From Prevotellaceae bacterium (GTDB lineage: Bacteria > Bacteroidota > Bacteroidia > Bacteroidales > Bacteroidaceae), in the NCBI GenBank assembly GCA_028726625.1, contig JAQYPT010000004.1:1-36366 (forward strand): a stretch of DNA of 36,366 nucleotides, in the 5' to 3' direction. Below the pieces are notes generated by a model that was given only the letters and a program-made list of their open reading frames with translations, made no database searches and was not told the origin of the DNA. Of the stretch, positions 1 to 7,067 are shown one piece after another; within the stretch, counting starts at the first letter, position 1; the number at the start of each line of letters is the position of its first letter. A program made the position numbers and the translations under genes.

Positions 1-22
1 CTCTCTCTCTCTCTCTCTCTCT
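1..22. repeat. CT dinucleotide microsatellite
   Basis: Eleven uninterrupted CT units run from the first base of the window, so the tract may be longer to the left. It lies about 160 bases upstream of the small gene at 183 and about 400 upstream of the fimbrillin-like lipoprotein. Simple repeats in front of surface-protein genes can vary in length by slipped-strand mispairing and change promoter spacing, but no promoter is recognisable beside it here. Confidence 0.9.
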
Positions 23-59
23 TATATAATAATAGGTATATCTTCTCTTATTCCCCTTT

Positions 60-84
60 CTGCGCATTCTGCATTATTGCGCAG
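60..84. other. Short hairpin upstream of the first small gene
   Basis: CTGCGCA (60-66) and TGCGCAG (78-84) form a perfect 7-bp stem with an 11-base loop. It lies between the CT tract and the gene at 183. It has no T-run in the plus direction, so it is more likely an operator-like or leader structure than a terminator. Confidence 0.35.
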
Positions 85-182
85 CGACTCTTTGTGTCCG
101 TTTGTGGAGGGTAATTCCCTGCCTTCCTTTATGGAAGTATATTCAGAAATTAAAAATCATATTCAAAATTTATTGTAACGTT

Positions 183-353
183 ATGAGCAAAACAGAAACC
201 AGAGCCGCAGGTAAAAAGGCGGCTTACATCAGTCCTAATATCGTTTGCTTTTCAGTAGAGTATTCGTTTTGTGCAGCAAGTCCTTCGGATGGTGGACATA
301 AGAATGCTGAGCCCGATCCTGATCCTTTGGAACCGGATGATGGTCAGTGGTAA
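183..353 (+). CDS. Small hypothetical protein upstream of the fimbrillin-like gene
   Basis: This is a 56-residue basic-to-acidic peptide. It starts with a lysine-rich segment (MSKTETRAAGKKAAY), passes through a short hydrophobic stretch with two cysteines around residues 24-34 (VCFSVEYSFCAAS), and ends in an acidic, proline-rich tail finishing DDGQW. Short proteins of this build commonly precede secreted lipoproteins and fimbrillins in Bacteroidales, but their function is not known to me. The reading frame is open back to 102, but the ATG at 183 gives the typical length and follows an AT-rich stretch. The next gene starts 71 bases downstream, so co-transcription is plausible. There is no convincing signal peptide. 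Confidence 0.6.
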   Translation: MSKTETRAAGKKAAYISPNIVCFSVEYSFCAASPSDGGHKNAEPDPDPLEPDDGQW

Positions 354-424
354 GCGGGCAACTCTTGAATACTTTATTCGTAATAACCATTTTTAATGAA
401 TTAATTTTATAAAAATTGATACAG

Positions 425-2059
425 ATGAAAACAAAATCATTTATCTCATTTGCGGTTTGCGTGGCTGTATCTGTGCTGATGTGTAGCTGTTCTAACGAAG
501 AGAGTGCTGATAGTAATAGTAATAGTAATGGACAGCTTACCGCCTTTACAGGAGGTATCGTAACAGAAGTTCCTATGGAGCGTATGCAGCTTAGTACTCC
601 TGAAATTTCAACAGAAGTCCCTGGCTTTCTTACTCGCACCTCTATGAATCGTAACGCCATCGGTGGTCAAGGAGCTTTCCTTTGGGAGCCTAAAGACGTG
701 ATCTATGTAGAGGACGATAATGGTAAGTTAAACAAAAGTCAGAATACTATCACCGAGTCAGCCCCCCGCACTACATTCTTGGTAAATGGCTCTTACAGCA
801 CCAAGGGGCAATACGATGTGTATTATTGCGGTACTAACTCTGGTATCGGTGAAAAGAAAGTTGTTATCGCCAGCAATCAGACACAAGTAGCCTTTAACAA
901 CACCAAGCATTTTGGCGCCGCTGGCGATTGCGGTGTAGCAACGGCAACGAAGACTACCGTTGCAGGCAAGAGCGGCTATCGTTTCGACTTGGAGCACAAG
1001 GCCTCTTATCTTTGCTTCCTTCCCTATATGGCTATTAAGGTGCAGCGCGCAAACTTTAGGATCAAGCGCATAGAGATAACCTCTGATAACAATATTTCCG
1101 GTACTTATGACCTTACCCAATCAGGTCTTTCCGGTACGGGTAATTCAAAGACAATTACGCTGAATGTAGGTACTGATGGAAATGGTCTTAAGCTTGCTGA
1201 TCAAGCTACAGCAACGAAAAGTATTAAAAACTCTCTTTACGTAGTTATAGCCCCCGGCACCCATGCCTTGAAAGTAAAATATACAGTTTCAGACGCAAAG
1301 AATACGGTTATGACAATAACCAAAAGTTATAAGTCACATAACTTTGGTGCCAATAAGATTTGTGATATTCCCGTCAATCTTGGTGTTAGACATTACAGCG
1401 GTCGCAATTATTACATGTGGGATGCCGCCGAGAACTATTGGTCCGGTCACGAGTGGGACGCTGCTGATCCTTGGCAGCCAACAGAGATAGGTGCAACAAA
1501 CAGCGGTTATCCCAAGTCCAAGGCTGCCGATGCTTCTCGTTGGTATAACGAGGGTAGCGGTCCTTTACAGGCTTCCGTCAATCCTCTCTTCAAGAAACTT
1601 CCCAATGCCAACGAAATGGCTTGGTACGTATTGAAGGGTGATGCTCATTGGGACAATAGTACTCTGTGGGAGGTTTTCGGTGAGCTTCACACTGGTGGTC
1701 TATGGCTGAAGAAGCTCAGCGTAATCGCTCAAGAAAACCGCAAATCGCTTGCTGCTTTAAAGCAGGCAGATCCCAACGGTAGAGATTTGCGTGCTTCTTA
1801 CTGGTACTACACCGTTCCTCCAAAACTCAGCAAGCCTTCCGATAGTGAGATTGGTAAATACTTCTTCCTCCCTGCGTTGGGCTGTTACGCCGAAGATAAG
1901 TTATCCTACTTCGGTTCCTTCGGTCTGTACTGGTCGTCTAGTGCAGATGCCAGCAGTAGTAGACGCTCGTGCTGCCTGATCTTCTCCAGTGATAATGACG
2001 TGCACGTGCACTTCAGCTACTACCGTAGCTACGGGTATGTAGCGCAACCTTTTGAGTAG
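425..2059 (+). CDS. Fimbrillin-like surface lipoprotein with C-terminal lectin-like (FISUMP-type) domain
   Basis: The 544-residue protein begins MKTKSFISFAVCVAVSVLMC and has a lipoprotein signal with lipobox-like LMCSC, so it should be lipidated and carried to the outer membrane. An in-frame TTG at 416 is a less likely start. Residues about 40-320 read like a Bacteroidales fimbrillin or Mfa-like domain: an early GQLTAFTGGI strand, a TRTSM segment and a long beta-rich body. The last 200 residues contain YYMWDA, GKYFFLPALG and YWSSS. This matches the C-terminal domain of FISUMP/DUF1566-type proteins, a C-type-lectin-like fold used by retroelement-diversified proteins. The final 40 residues are unusually rich in S, Y, H, D and C in place of the N/R-rich pattern normal for that family. 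A strong hairpin follows the stop. Binding partners are unknown; adhesion is an inference. Confidence 0.8.
   Translation: MKTKSFISFAVCVAVSVLMCSCSNEESADSNSNSNGQLTAFTGGIVTEVPMERMQLSTPEISTEVPGFLTRTSMNRNAIGGQGAFLWEPKDVIYVEDDNGKLNKSQNTITESAPRTTFLVNGSYSTKGQYDVYYCGTNSGIGEKKVVIASNQTQVAFNNTKHFGAAGDCGVATATKTTVAGKSGYRFDLEHKASYLCFLPYMAIKVQRANFRIKRIEITSDNNISGTYDLTQSGLSGTGNSKTITLNVGTDGNGLKLADQATATKSIKNSLYVVIAPGTHALKVKYTVSDAKNTVMTITKSYKSHNFGANKICDIPVNLGVRHYSGRNYYMWDAAENYWSGHEWDAADPWQPTEIGATNSGYPKSKAADASRWYNEGSGPLQASVNPLFKKLPNANEMAWYVLKGDAHWDNSTLWEVFGELHTGGLWLKKLSVIAQENRKSLAALKQADPNGRDLRASYWYYTVPPKLSKPSDSEIGKYFFLPALGCYAEDKLSYFGSFGLYWSSSADASSSRRSCCLIFSSDNDVHVHFSYYRSYGYVAQPFE
1928..2048 (+). other. Candidate diversity-generating retroelement variable region
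   Basis: From the YWSSS motif to the end, most codons are NNC or NNT, as expected when AAC/AAT template codons have been randomised at adenines. The local peptide DVHVHFSYYRSYG aligns with the usual family pattern of alternating N-V-N-V and N-runs before an R and G. The segment is followed by invariant-looking residues (YVAQPFE), a stop codon and, 21 bases on, a perfect 9-bp GC-rich hairpin. This is the position and shape expected of the homing signals next to a variable region. No template repeat and no reverse transcriptase is visible in this window, so this is a candidate only. Confidence 0.45.
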
Positions 2060-2080
2060 TCTCCCCGATAGTTTTATTTT

Positions 2081-2106
2081 GAGCGGGCCCTTTAAAAGGC
2101 CCGCTC
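2081..2106. terminator. GC-rich hairpin 21 bases after the fimbrillin-like gene
   Basis: GAGCGGGCC (2081-2089) pairs perfectly with GGCCCGCTC (2098-2106) over an 8-base loop. No T-run follows. It may help end transcription, or it may be the cruciform-type element found downstream of variable regions in diversity-generating retroelements. Confidence 0.55.
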
Positions 2107-2139
2107 ATAAATACCGCCTTTGGCGGTCGATTTCGACAC

Positions 2140-2182
2140 AAGTAACAAAAAGAGACCTAAAATGGGTCTCTTTTTGTCACTT
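2140..2182. terminator. Long bidirectional terminator-type hairpin
   Basis: An 18-bp stem with one mismatch joins 2140-2157 to 2165-2182 around a 7-base loop. The central arms are AAAAAGAGACC and GGTCTCTTTTT, giving T-rich tails on both strands. It ends the fimbrillin-like transcript. Confidence 0.75.
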
Positions 2183-2200
2183 ATTCCGAACTCGCGTATA
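2181..2200 (+). repeat. 20-base direct repeat, copy 1
   Basis: TTATTCCGAACTCGCGTATA occurs here and again at 2319-2338 with a single C/T difference. The copies are 138 bases apart in non-coding DNA between the lipoprotein gene and the HU gene. The role is unknown. Confidence 0.7.
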
Positions 2201-2318
2201 ATTTCATCATGAACTTGTGTTCTGCCCTTACAGCCTGTTGTTTCTTTGACAATAAGCCGGAAACCCTGCCGGTACACATAGAGAAATCAAGGCAATTGGA
2301 ACTTTTCTAAAGATTTTC

Positions 2319-2338
2319 TTATCCCGAACTCGCGTATA
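2319..2338 (+). repeat. 20-base direct repeat, copy 2
   Basis: TTATCCCGAACTCGCGTATA is the second copy of the repeat at 2181-2200. It lies about 77 bases upstream of the HU promoter. Confidence 0.7.
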
Positions 2339-2414
2339 CCTTTAATGATAGTGTGATGAAATCAGGAAAACTCCACATTCTTCATTTTGCTCCTTACTTG
2401 CCTATTGATGTTTC

Positions 2415-2445
2415 TTGTTTTCACCTTTATTCTATTGTACCTTTG
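2415..2445 (+). promoter_or_regulatory. Promoter of the HU-like gene
   Basis: A TTG at 2415-2417 is 20 bases from TACCTTTG at 2438-2445, which fits the Bacteroidota sigma-70 consensus. Transcription would start near 2452 and give a leader of about 140 bases before the HU start codon. Confidence 0.65.
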
Positions 2446-2594
2446 CATCGTCAGTCAGAGAGACTGATTCGGCAGACAATCAATCCAGGAAGCGGTAACC
2501 CAGACGATAAGCCGGCATCGAACAGGAAACCGCGTACCATGAAAAACACACAGCCGAGGAAAAATAATCAATCATTAAAAACACACAAATTATT

Positions 2595-3077
2595 ATGGCA
2601 GTAATGTATAAACTGTATCAAGACAAGAGAGTTACCTCTTCAACCAAAGGCAAGTGGTATGCTCGCGCTATTCATCCACAAGTAATCGAAACCGACGCTC
2701 TGGCCGAACGCATTCAGCGCAACTGTACCGTGAAGCGCAGTGACGTGGTGGCCGTACTGGCCGAGTTGGTAGAGGTGATGCAAGACGAATTGCAACAGAG
2801 TCGCGTAGTGAAACTTAACGGATTTGGTTCGTTTAAAATTGGTTTGAGAACCAAGCCTGCCGACAAGGCAGCCGATTTTAACGTGACCAGCAACGTGGTG
2901 AACTATCGCGTGAACTTCCTTCCTGAGATGACGGGTGGCGGCGGCAAGGGCAAGAAGCGCAACCGCAAGTTCCTCGACGGTCTCAAGGTTCAGGAGGCTC
3001 CCAAGAACCCCGTGGACACGAAGAAACCCGCCGAAGGAAAAACGGAGGAAAACGTAGATCCCAATCCGAAACCTTAA
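2595..3077 (+). CDS. HU-family DNA-binding protein (Bacteroidales HU-like type)
   Basis: The 160-residue protein has the HU/IHF fold. An N-terminal helical part (residues about 30-65, ALAERIQRNCTVKRSDVVAV) is followed by the conserved VVKLNGFGSFKIGLRTKPAD strand region and the DNA-binding arm. A glycine/lysine-rich segment (GGGGKGKKRNRK) follows near residue 115, and then an extended charged tail. The N-terminus MAVMYKLYQDKRVT is typical of the HU-like subfamily of Bacteroidales, which is longer than the about 90-residue E. coli HU. The start at 2595 fits homologues, which begin the same way. The family binds DNA without strong sequence preference; the role of this paralogue is not known. A smalltalk micro-protein gene follows 61 bases downstream, a familiar pairing in this order. 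Confidence 0.9.
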   Translation: MAVMYKLYQDKRVTSSTKGKWYARAIHPQVIETDALAERIQRNCTVKRSDVVAVLAELVEVMQDELQQSRVVKLNGFGSFKIGLRTKPADKAADFNVTSNVVNYRVNFLPEMTGGGGKGKKRNRKFLDGLKVQEAPKNPVDTKKPAEGKTEENVDPNPKP

Positions 3078-3138
3078 ATCTTCCATCCTCCCTGCCCTCT
3101 TGGGTGGGGAGGAGTTTTGGAAAAAATCATGAATCACT

Positions 3139-3246
3139 ATGAAACGCATCAATTGGAAACTTATATTCAAGATCATCATCACCATCGCCACCGCCATCCT
3201 GGGCATGCTCAATTCGCAAGACAAACTGCCTTACAACGAAAATTGA
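3139..3246 (+). CDS. Smalltalk-type micro-protein
   Basis: A 35-residue peptide begins MKRINWKLIFKIIITIATAI, continues as a single hydrophobic helix with a basic N-terminus, and ends in a short polar tail. This is the build of the smalltalk proteins annotated in Bacteroidales just downstream of HU-like genes. The frame is different from the longer ORF that covers this region, which encodes an implausible histidine-rich product. The peptide should sit in the inner membrane. Its function is unknown. An amidase gene often follows in other genomes but does not follow here. Confidence 0.75.
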   Translation: MKRINWKLIFKIIITIATAILGMLNSQDKLPYNEN

Positions 3247-3309
3247 AGAGCATCACGGGAGGACCGTTGGACTGGGCGTATCGAACAGTGGAACGTACGT
3301 CTGCGCCTC

Positions 3310-3375
3310 GTGACGAACGTACTTTTGCTTCTGGCAGCCATCGTGGCTATTCTCAGTTGCTCGAGGATTCTCTGA
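3310..3375 (+). CDS. Possible second hydrophobic micro-peptide after smalltalk
   Basis: The frame of the smalltalk gene stays open from its stop codon to a TGA at 3373-3375. Its latter part encodes VTNVLLLLAAIVAILSCS, a clear membrane-spanning segment ending in a cysteine. No ATG is available; GTG at 3310 would give 21 residues. Upstream in-frame codons encode WTGRIEQWNVRLRL, a basic amphipathic stretch that would suit an N-terminus. It may be a real micro-peptide with a non-standard start, or the decayed remainder of a gene. Confidence 0.25.
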   Translation: MTNVLLLLAAIVAILSCSRIL

Positions 3376-3420
3376 AGGGCGGATCATTAACAAAGTTGAT
3401 TTGAAAAACCACCCTGAAAC

Positions 3421-3454
3421 AAGCAAAGCCAACCCGCCACGGTTGGCTTTGCTT
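3421..3454 (+). terminator. Rho-independent terminator after HU/smalltalk
   Basis: A perfect 14-bp stem (AAGCAAAGCCAACC with GGTTGGCTTTGCTT) closes a 6-base loop and ends in a short T-run. It terminates the HU-smalltalk transcript. Confidence 0.85.
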
Positions 3455-3609
3455 TTGGCTGATGCAGCATGACAGGGTAACGCTTGCTGCTTATCCCCTG
3501 GGGCGGAATCGGGCTATGGAACGGATGTGATACATCCCTTTTTGTGAAAACTATTGGTCGAGAGAAAGTATCATTTTAGGTTTGTAACAAATATTTCATG
3601 CGTTTTTTC

Positions 3610-3640
3610 TTGGTTTGGTATGGACGAATGCCTACATTTG
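3610..3640 (+). promoter_or_regulatory. Promoter of the PAP2 phosphatase gene
   Basis: TTG at 3610-3612 and TACATTTG at 3633-3640 are separated by 20 bases, matching the Bacteroidota consensus. The start of transcription would be close to 3647, about 43 bases before the chosen start codon. Confidence 0.7.
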
Positions 3641-3689
3641 CACGTAAAATAGTAAGTTACAATACATTTCATGGCATACTGGTTGGCTG

Positions 3690-4373
3690 ATGGTTGACGC
3701 GATACTCCATTTTTACAATATACTTTTAAATTGGGACCACACGGCATTGTTGGCAGTGAACGGCTACCATTCTGAATTTTGGGATCATTTCATGTGGATG
3801 TACAGTTACAAGTGGACCTGGGTGCCGTTCTATGTTAGTTTGGCCTATGTGGTGTTTCGCAACTTTTCGCTGAAAGTAAGTCTGCTGTTTGTGCTGTGCA
3901 TCACGCTGGTTATTACTTGTGGCGACCAAATTACATCCACGGTGATTCGTCCTTGGGTGGGGAGGCTGCGGCCGAGTCATTTGGATAATCCCATCTCACC
4001 GCTTGTCCATATTGTGGATGGATACCGTGGTGGCGCCTTCAGCTTTCCGTCGGCCCATGCCGCCAATAGTTGGGGACTCACCAGTTTCATGATTCTTCTC
4101 TTGCGACGGCGTTACCTCTGCCTGTTTCTGGTTTTCTGGGCCTTGCTCACGTGTTATTCGCGTTTGTATCTGGGCGTTCACTATCCAGGCGACTTGCTGG
4201 CTGGCATGCTTATTGGTATATTGTTTGCCACCCTCATCTACTTTTTGTTTCGTTTCTTGGTAACTCGCTTTGCCGATGCCGATGAGGTGAAGCCCAAAAC
4301 GCTGGTGCATGTAAACAGTCCCATCGCCGTGGGGTGTCTCACGATGGTGGTGATGGTGGGACTGAGCTGTTAG
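3690..4373 (+). CDS. PAP2-family membrane phosphatase
   Basis: The 227-residue integral membrane protein carries the three phosphatase motifs of the type-2 phosphatidic acid phosphatase family in order: RPWVGRLRPS (residues about 89-98), FPSAHAANS (about 118-126) and SRLYLGVHYPGD (about 157-168). The conserved histidines and arginines are intact. About five hydrophobic helices flank them. Such enzymes dephosphorylate lipid phosphates or undecaprenyl diphosphate at the periplasmic face of the inner membrane; the exact substrate cannot be read from the sequence. The trmO gene starts 44 bases downstream on the same strand, so the two are probably co-transcribed. Confidence 0.88.
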   Translation: MVDAILHFYNILLNWDHTALLAVNGYHSEFWDHFMWMYSYKWTWVPFYVSLAYVVFRNFSLKVSLLFVLCITLVITCGDQITSTVIRPWVGRLRPSHLDNPISPLVHIVDGYRGGAFSFPSAHAANSWGLTSFMILLLRRRYLCLFLVFWALLTCYSRLYLGVHYPGDLLAGMLIGILFATLIYFLFRFLVTRFADADEVKPKTLVHVNSPIAVGCLTMVVMVGLSC

Positions 4374-4417
4374 CGTAAGGAACAAAGAAATGCAGAACAA
4401 CGAATGGAGTTGAAAAC

Positions 4418-5308
4418 ATGACCGATTACCATCAACGATTTGACGAGTCCTTGCAGGAATCATACGGCGACAACGGTGCTGCCGATTCGGCACCTGTCGG
4501 AGAGCCGGTGGCCGACTGTGGCGAGCCTTTTCATCCCATTGCCCATTTTCACTCACCATTTACGTCCAAGTTTGGCATTCCCAAGCAGAGCGGACTGGCA
4601 GCTGGTTTGCAAGGCACGCTTGTCTTTGAGCCTCCTTATCGCCAAGCTGATGCCTTGCGAGGCATCGAGGGCTTTGACTATCTGTGGCTCATTTGGCAGT
4701 TCAACGCCAATCCACATCAGTCGGACAGTCTGTTGGTGCGCCCGCCCGTGTTGGGCGGAAACCAGAAGGTAGGCGTGTTTGCCAGTCGTTCACCCTTCCG
4801 TCCCAACCCCATCGGTCTGTCATCGGTGTTGCTGGAGCGGGTGGAGTGGGACACCCCGCAGGGATCTGTGTTGCATGTGCTGGGGGGCGACTTGATGGAT
4901 GGGACGCCTATCTACGATATCAAGCCCTACGTTCCTTATGCCGACTGTCATCCGGAAGCCCGAAGCGGGTTTACCGATTTGTCGAAGATTCAGCGGTTGA
5001 AGGTGGTGATTCCCGATGAGGTGGCGCATCAGTTTACGCCTGACAAGTTGCGCACTTTGAAAGAGGTGCTCTCCCTTGATCCGCGTCCGGCTTACCAGCG
5101 GTCGAGCGAAAAAACATACGGCATGCCGTTTGATGGAAAGGATGTGAAGTTCAAGGTTGTAAAAAATGATGCCATCCCAGGTTGGGATGGGCAAGATGCA
5201 CAATCGGCATCGTCTGCCTGTTGTACCACGGAAAACGCTTCTTTAAAAATGTCTGACGGAGCGGAGCGTGGAGGGACATTGATTGTTCTGGGCATCTCTG
5301 AAGGATGA
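4418..5308 (+). CDS. trmO: tRNA (N6-threonylcarbamoyladenosine(37)-N6)-methyltransferase TrmO
   Basis: The 296-residue protein has the TrmO/TsaA (VirR-like) fold. HPIAHFHSPFTSKFGIPKQS opens the domain near residue 39. GIEGFDYLWLIWQF, then SRSPFRPNPIGLS (about residues 127-139, the most conserved block of the family) and the IYDIKPYVPYAD segment follow. The family transfers a methyl group from S-adenosylmethionine to t6A at position 37 of tRNA-Thr. A polar 38-residue N-terminal extension and a serine-rich C-terminal tail of about 50 residues make it longer than the E. coli enzyme (about 235). It follows the PAP2 gene by 44 bases and converges with tatC. Confidence 0.92.
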   Translation: MTDYHQRFDESLQESYGDNGAADSAPVGEPVADCGEPFHPIAHFHSPFTSKFGIPKQSGLAAGLQGTLVFEPPYRQADALRGIEGFDYLWLIWQFNANPHQSDSLLVRPPVLGGNQKVGVFASRSPFRPNPIGLSSVLLERVEWDTPQGSVLHVLGGDLMDGTPIYDIKPYVPYADCHPEARSGFTDLSKIQRLKVVIPDEVAHQFTPDKLRTLKEVLSLDPRPAYQRSSEKTYGMPFDGKDVKFKVVKNDAIPGWDGQDAQSASSACCTTENASLKMSDGAERGGTLIVLGISEG

Positions 5309-5317
5309 ATAAAAAAT

Positions 5318-5361
5318 CCACTGATGACTAATGACCAAAAGTGGGCAACAGTCAGCAGTGG
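5318..5361. terminator. Hairpin between convergent trmO and tatC
   Basis: CCACTGATGAC (5318-5328) pairs with GTCAGCAGTGG (5351-5361) with one mismatch. The stem lies in the 109-base gap between two convergent genes and could stop transcription from either side. Confidence 0.5.
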
Positions 5362-5417
5362 AAATATTTGATGATGAATCGCGCGGGATACGCACCAATG
5401 TATAGATGTGGCTGGCG

Positions 5418-6239
5418 TTAGTTGTTATCTTCTTCTTCTGTTGAGGGGACAGCCTCTTCGAGTTGTTTGGAATCGCCTATATTGGTCATCCTCACAATCA
5501 CGATACTCACTTCGTACAGCATCCAAATAGGCAGAGAGACGATGAGCAAGGTGAACACGTCGGCCGTAGGTGTGACGATGGCTGCAAGGATGAGAATGGC
5601 GACAATGGCATGTCGACGATATTTAGACATCCATTCGGCCCGCAGCAATCCGAAGATGGCCAATAGCCAGCTGATAACGGGAATCTCAAACACAATGCCA
5701 AACACCAAGCTCATCATGAGCATCGTATCCATGTACGACTGCAGCGACAGCATGGTTTGCACTTCATTGCTGACCTGGTAGGTACCTAAAAAGCGAACCG
5801 TGAGGGGGAAGATGAGATAATAATTGATGAGAATGCCAATGATGAACATGACATACCCGCTGCCCACAATCTTGAGGGCATAGCGTTGTTCGCGCTGGTA
5901 CAAAGCGGGTGAGATGAACTTGTACAGCACGTACAATATATAAGGTGAGGCGCACAAGGCACCAAAGCAGAGTGCCGTCTTCATGTGTATCATGAACTGC
6001 TCGGTGAGCCCAATGTTCACCAATTGGATGTTGAACGGCTCTACGCCCAGCAAGCGATACGTCACGAACTGGCTGTCCTTGGGTGCCAGTACAATGTTAA
6101 AAAGCTCTTCCTTGAACATGAATGCCGCGATGCCACAGATGAGGGCTACGGCAATAATGCGTATGAGTGTGCCACGAAGCACGTCCAAATGTTCCCAGAA
6201 GGTGAGTTCTAAATCTTCTTCCATCATGAAACCCTCCAT
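5418..6239 (-). CDS. tatC: Sec-independent protein translocase TatC
   Basis: The 273-residue inner-membrane protein has the TatC layout of six membrane helices. The N-terminal signature LTFWEHLDVLRGTLIRI recognises twin-arginine signal peptides. Conserved FISPALYQREQRYA lies in the first cytoplasmic region, and FEIPVISWLLAIFGLL and VTPTADVFTLLIVSLPIWMLYE come later. TatC with TatA exports folded proteins. The start at 6239 is the longest option. The ATG pair at 6227/6224 follows a GGAGGG and may be the real start, giving MMEEDLEL or MEEDLEL. An acidic tail ends in EEEDNN. The gene follows tatA by 65 bases on the same strand. Confidence 0.93.
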   Translation of the reverse strand: MEGFMMEEDLELTFWEHLDVLRGTLIRIIAVALICGIAAFMFKEELFNIVLAPKDSQFVTYRLLGVEPFNIQLVNIGLTEQFMIHMKTALCFGALCASPYILYVLYKFISPALYQREQRYALKIVGSGYVMFIIGILINYYLIFPLTVRFLGTYQVSNEVQTMLSLQSYMDTMLMMSLVFGIVFEIPVISWLLAIFGLLRAEWMSKYRRHAIVAILILAAIVTPTADVFTLLIVSLPIWMLYEVSIVIVRMTNIGDSKQLEEAVPSTEEEDNN

Positions 6240-6304
6240 GGGTGGTGTGTCAATCCCTTCATAATGTGGTGGGATAGGGGAGTTTGAGAAGTACTGCTGT
6301 CGTC

Positions 6305-6490
6305 TTATTTCTTCGTCTCAGTGTCGTTGGTTTGTTGGTCTGGATCGAGATCTTTCTCGATGCCGTTCACGCCATCTTTGAAACTTTTCACTCCTTTACC
6401 CAAGCCTTTCATCAGCTCAGGGATTTTCTTTCCTCCAAACAGGAGAAGAACAACAAGTACGATGAGTACAATTTCCGGTGTTCCTAACAT
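6305..6490 (-). CDS. tatA: Twin-arginine translocase subunit TatA/TatE
   Basis: The 61-residue protein begins [20 protein letters not shown], one membrane helix followed by the conserved [20 protein letters not shown] amphipathic helix and a short acidic tail. This is the standard TatA arrangement: a membrane anchor that oligomerises to form the transport path for folded, twin-arginine-bearing proteins. The frame is open for 23 more codons upstream (to 6559), but those residues are unlike any TatA N-terminus, so the ATG at 6490 was chosen. A promoter lies at 6638-6667 and tatC follows, so this is a tatAC operon. Confidence 0.88.
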   Translation of the reverse strand: MLGTPEIVLIVLVVLLLFGGKKIPELMKGLGKGVKSFKDGVNGIEKDLDPDQQTNDTETKK

Positions 6491-6637
6491 AATATCAATG
6501 TTTGAATTGAGCACCACGGGCTGCCCATCTGGTGAGAAACTCACTTGCAGGGTAGGCATCTGCCTGGATGCTATGGTTAGTGGTTTTGTTTTTTCAATGT
6601 ATGTTTCGCATCACCATTGCTGGCGAGTGCGATGATG

Positions 6638-6667
6638 CAAATGTACGAATAATATTTCAAACGGCAA
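6638..6667 (-). promoter_or_regulatory. Promoter of tatA-tatC
   Basis: On the minus strand TTG (6665-6667) is followed after 19 bases by TACATTTG (6638-6645), an exact match to the Bacteroidota promoter pattern. Transcription would begin near 6631. Confidence 0.7.
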
Positions 6668-7001
6668 GAATAGGGGCTGAGAAATCAATGTGGTAGGTCA
6701 ATATTTCTCAGATTTTTCAGCTCTTATACACGGTTCTTATATTTAAAAAGGTCGTTTGTTATCATAAACAATCCTATTAGTTGATTAGCTTTCAATTCGT
6801 TGTTAAAAAACAGGATTGTTCCTGAAAACAAAACACTTTTTTATATAAAAGATCTGTGAGAAAAATATAAAATATTGCACTAAAAGTTTCCACAGTGTGA
6901 AATATTACACTACATTTCCACTATGGAGAGCATGCGCTTTGTTTCTTCTTGCGTGGCACATTTTTTGCTATCAATTTGATTGTAAAAAAGACAACGAAAT
7001 A

Positions 7002-7033
7002 TTTGTCCCTTATCCTGATTATTTCTATATTTG
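7002..7033 (+). promoter_or_regulatory. Promoter of the three-gene operon at 7068
   Basis: TTTG (7002-7005), 20 bases, then TATATTTG (7026-7033). The predicted transcript starts near 7040, which rules out translation from the earlier ATG at 6897 and supports the start at 7068. Apart from this and the tatA promoter, the 6560-7067 gap shows only AT-rich DNA and a weak inverted repeat. Confidence 0.7.
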
Positions 7034-7067
7034 CACCATAACATCTTATCAACAAACAATTACACAC

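Noticed and set aside
2353..2604. Plus-strand frame before the HU gene
   Set aside because: It contains the HU promoter and leader and overlaps the HU start; the product has no protein-like features.
3117..3404. 95-residue histidine-rich frame
   Set aside because: It is the out-of-frame shadow of the smalltalk gene and the hydrophobic peptide after it.
6491..6559. 23-codon upstream extension of tatA
   Set aside because: TatA proteins begin a few residues before the membrane helix; the extension is polar and unlike the family.
6897..7067. N-terminal extension of the first gene of the three-gene operon
   Set aside because: A consensus promoter at 7002-7033 lies inside it, so the real start must be downstream, at 7068.
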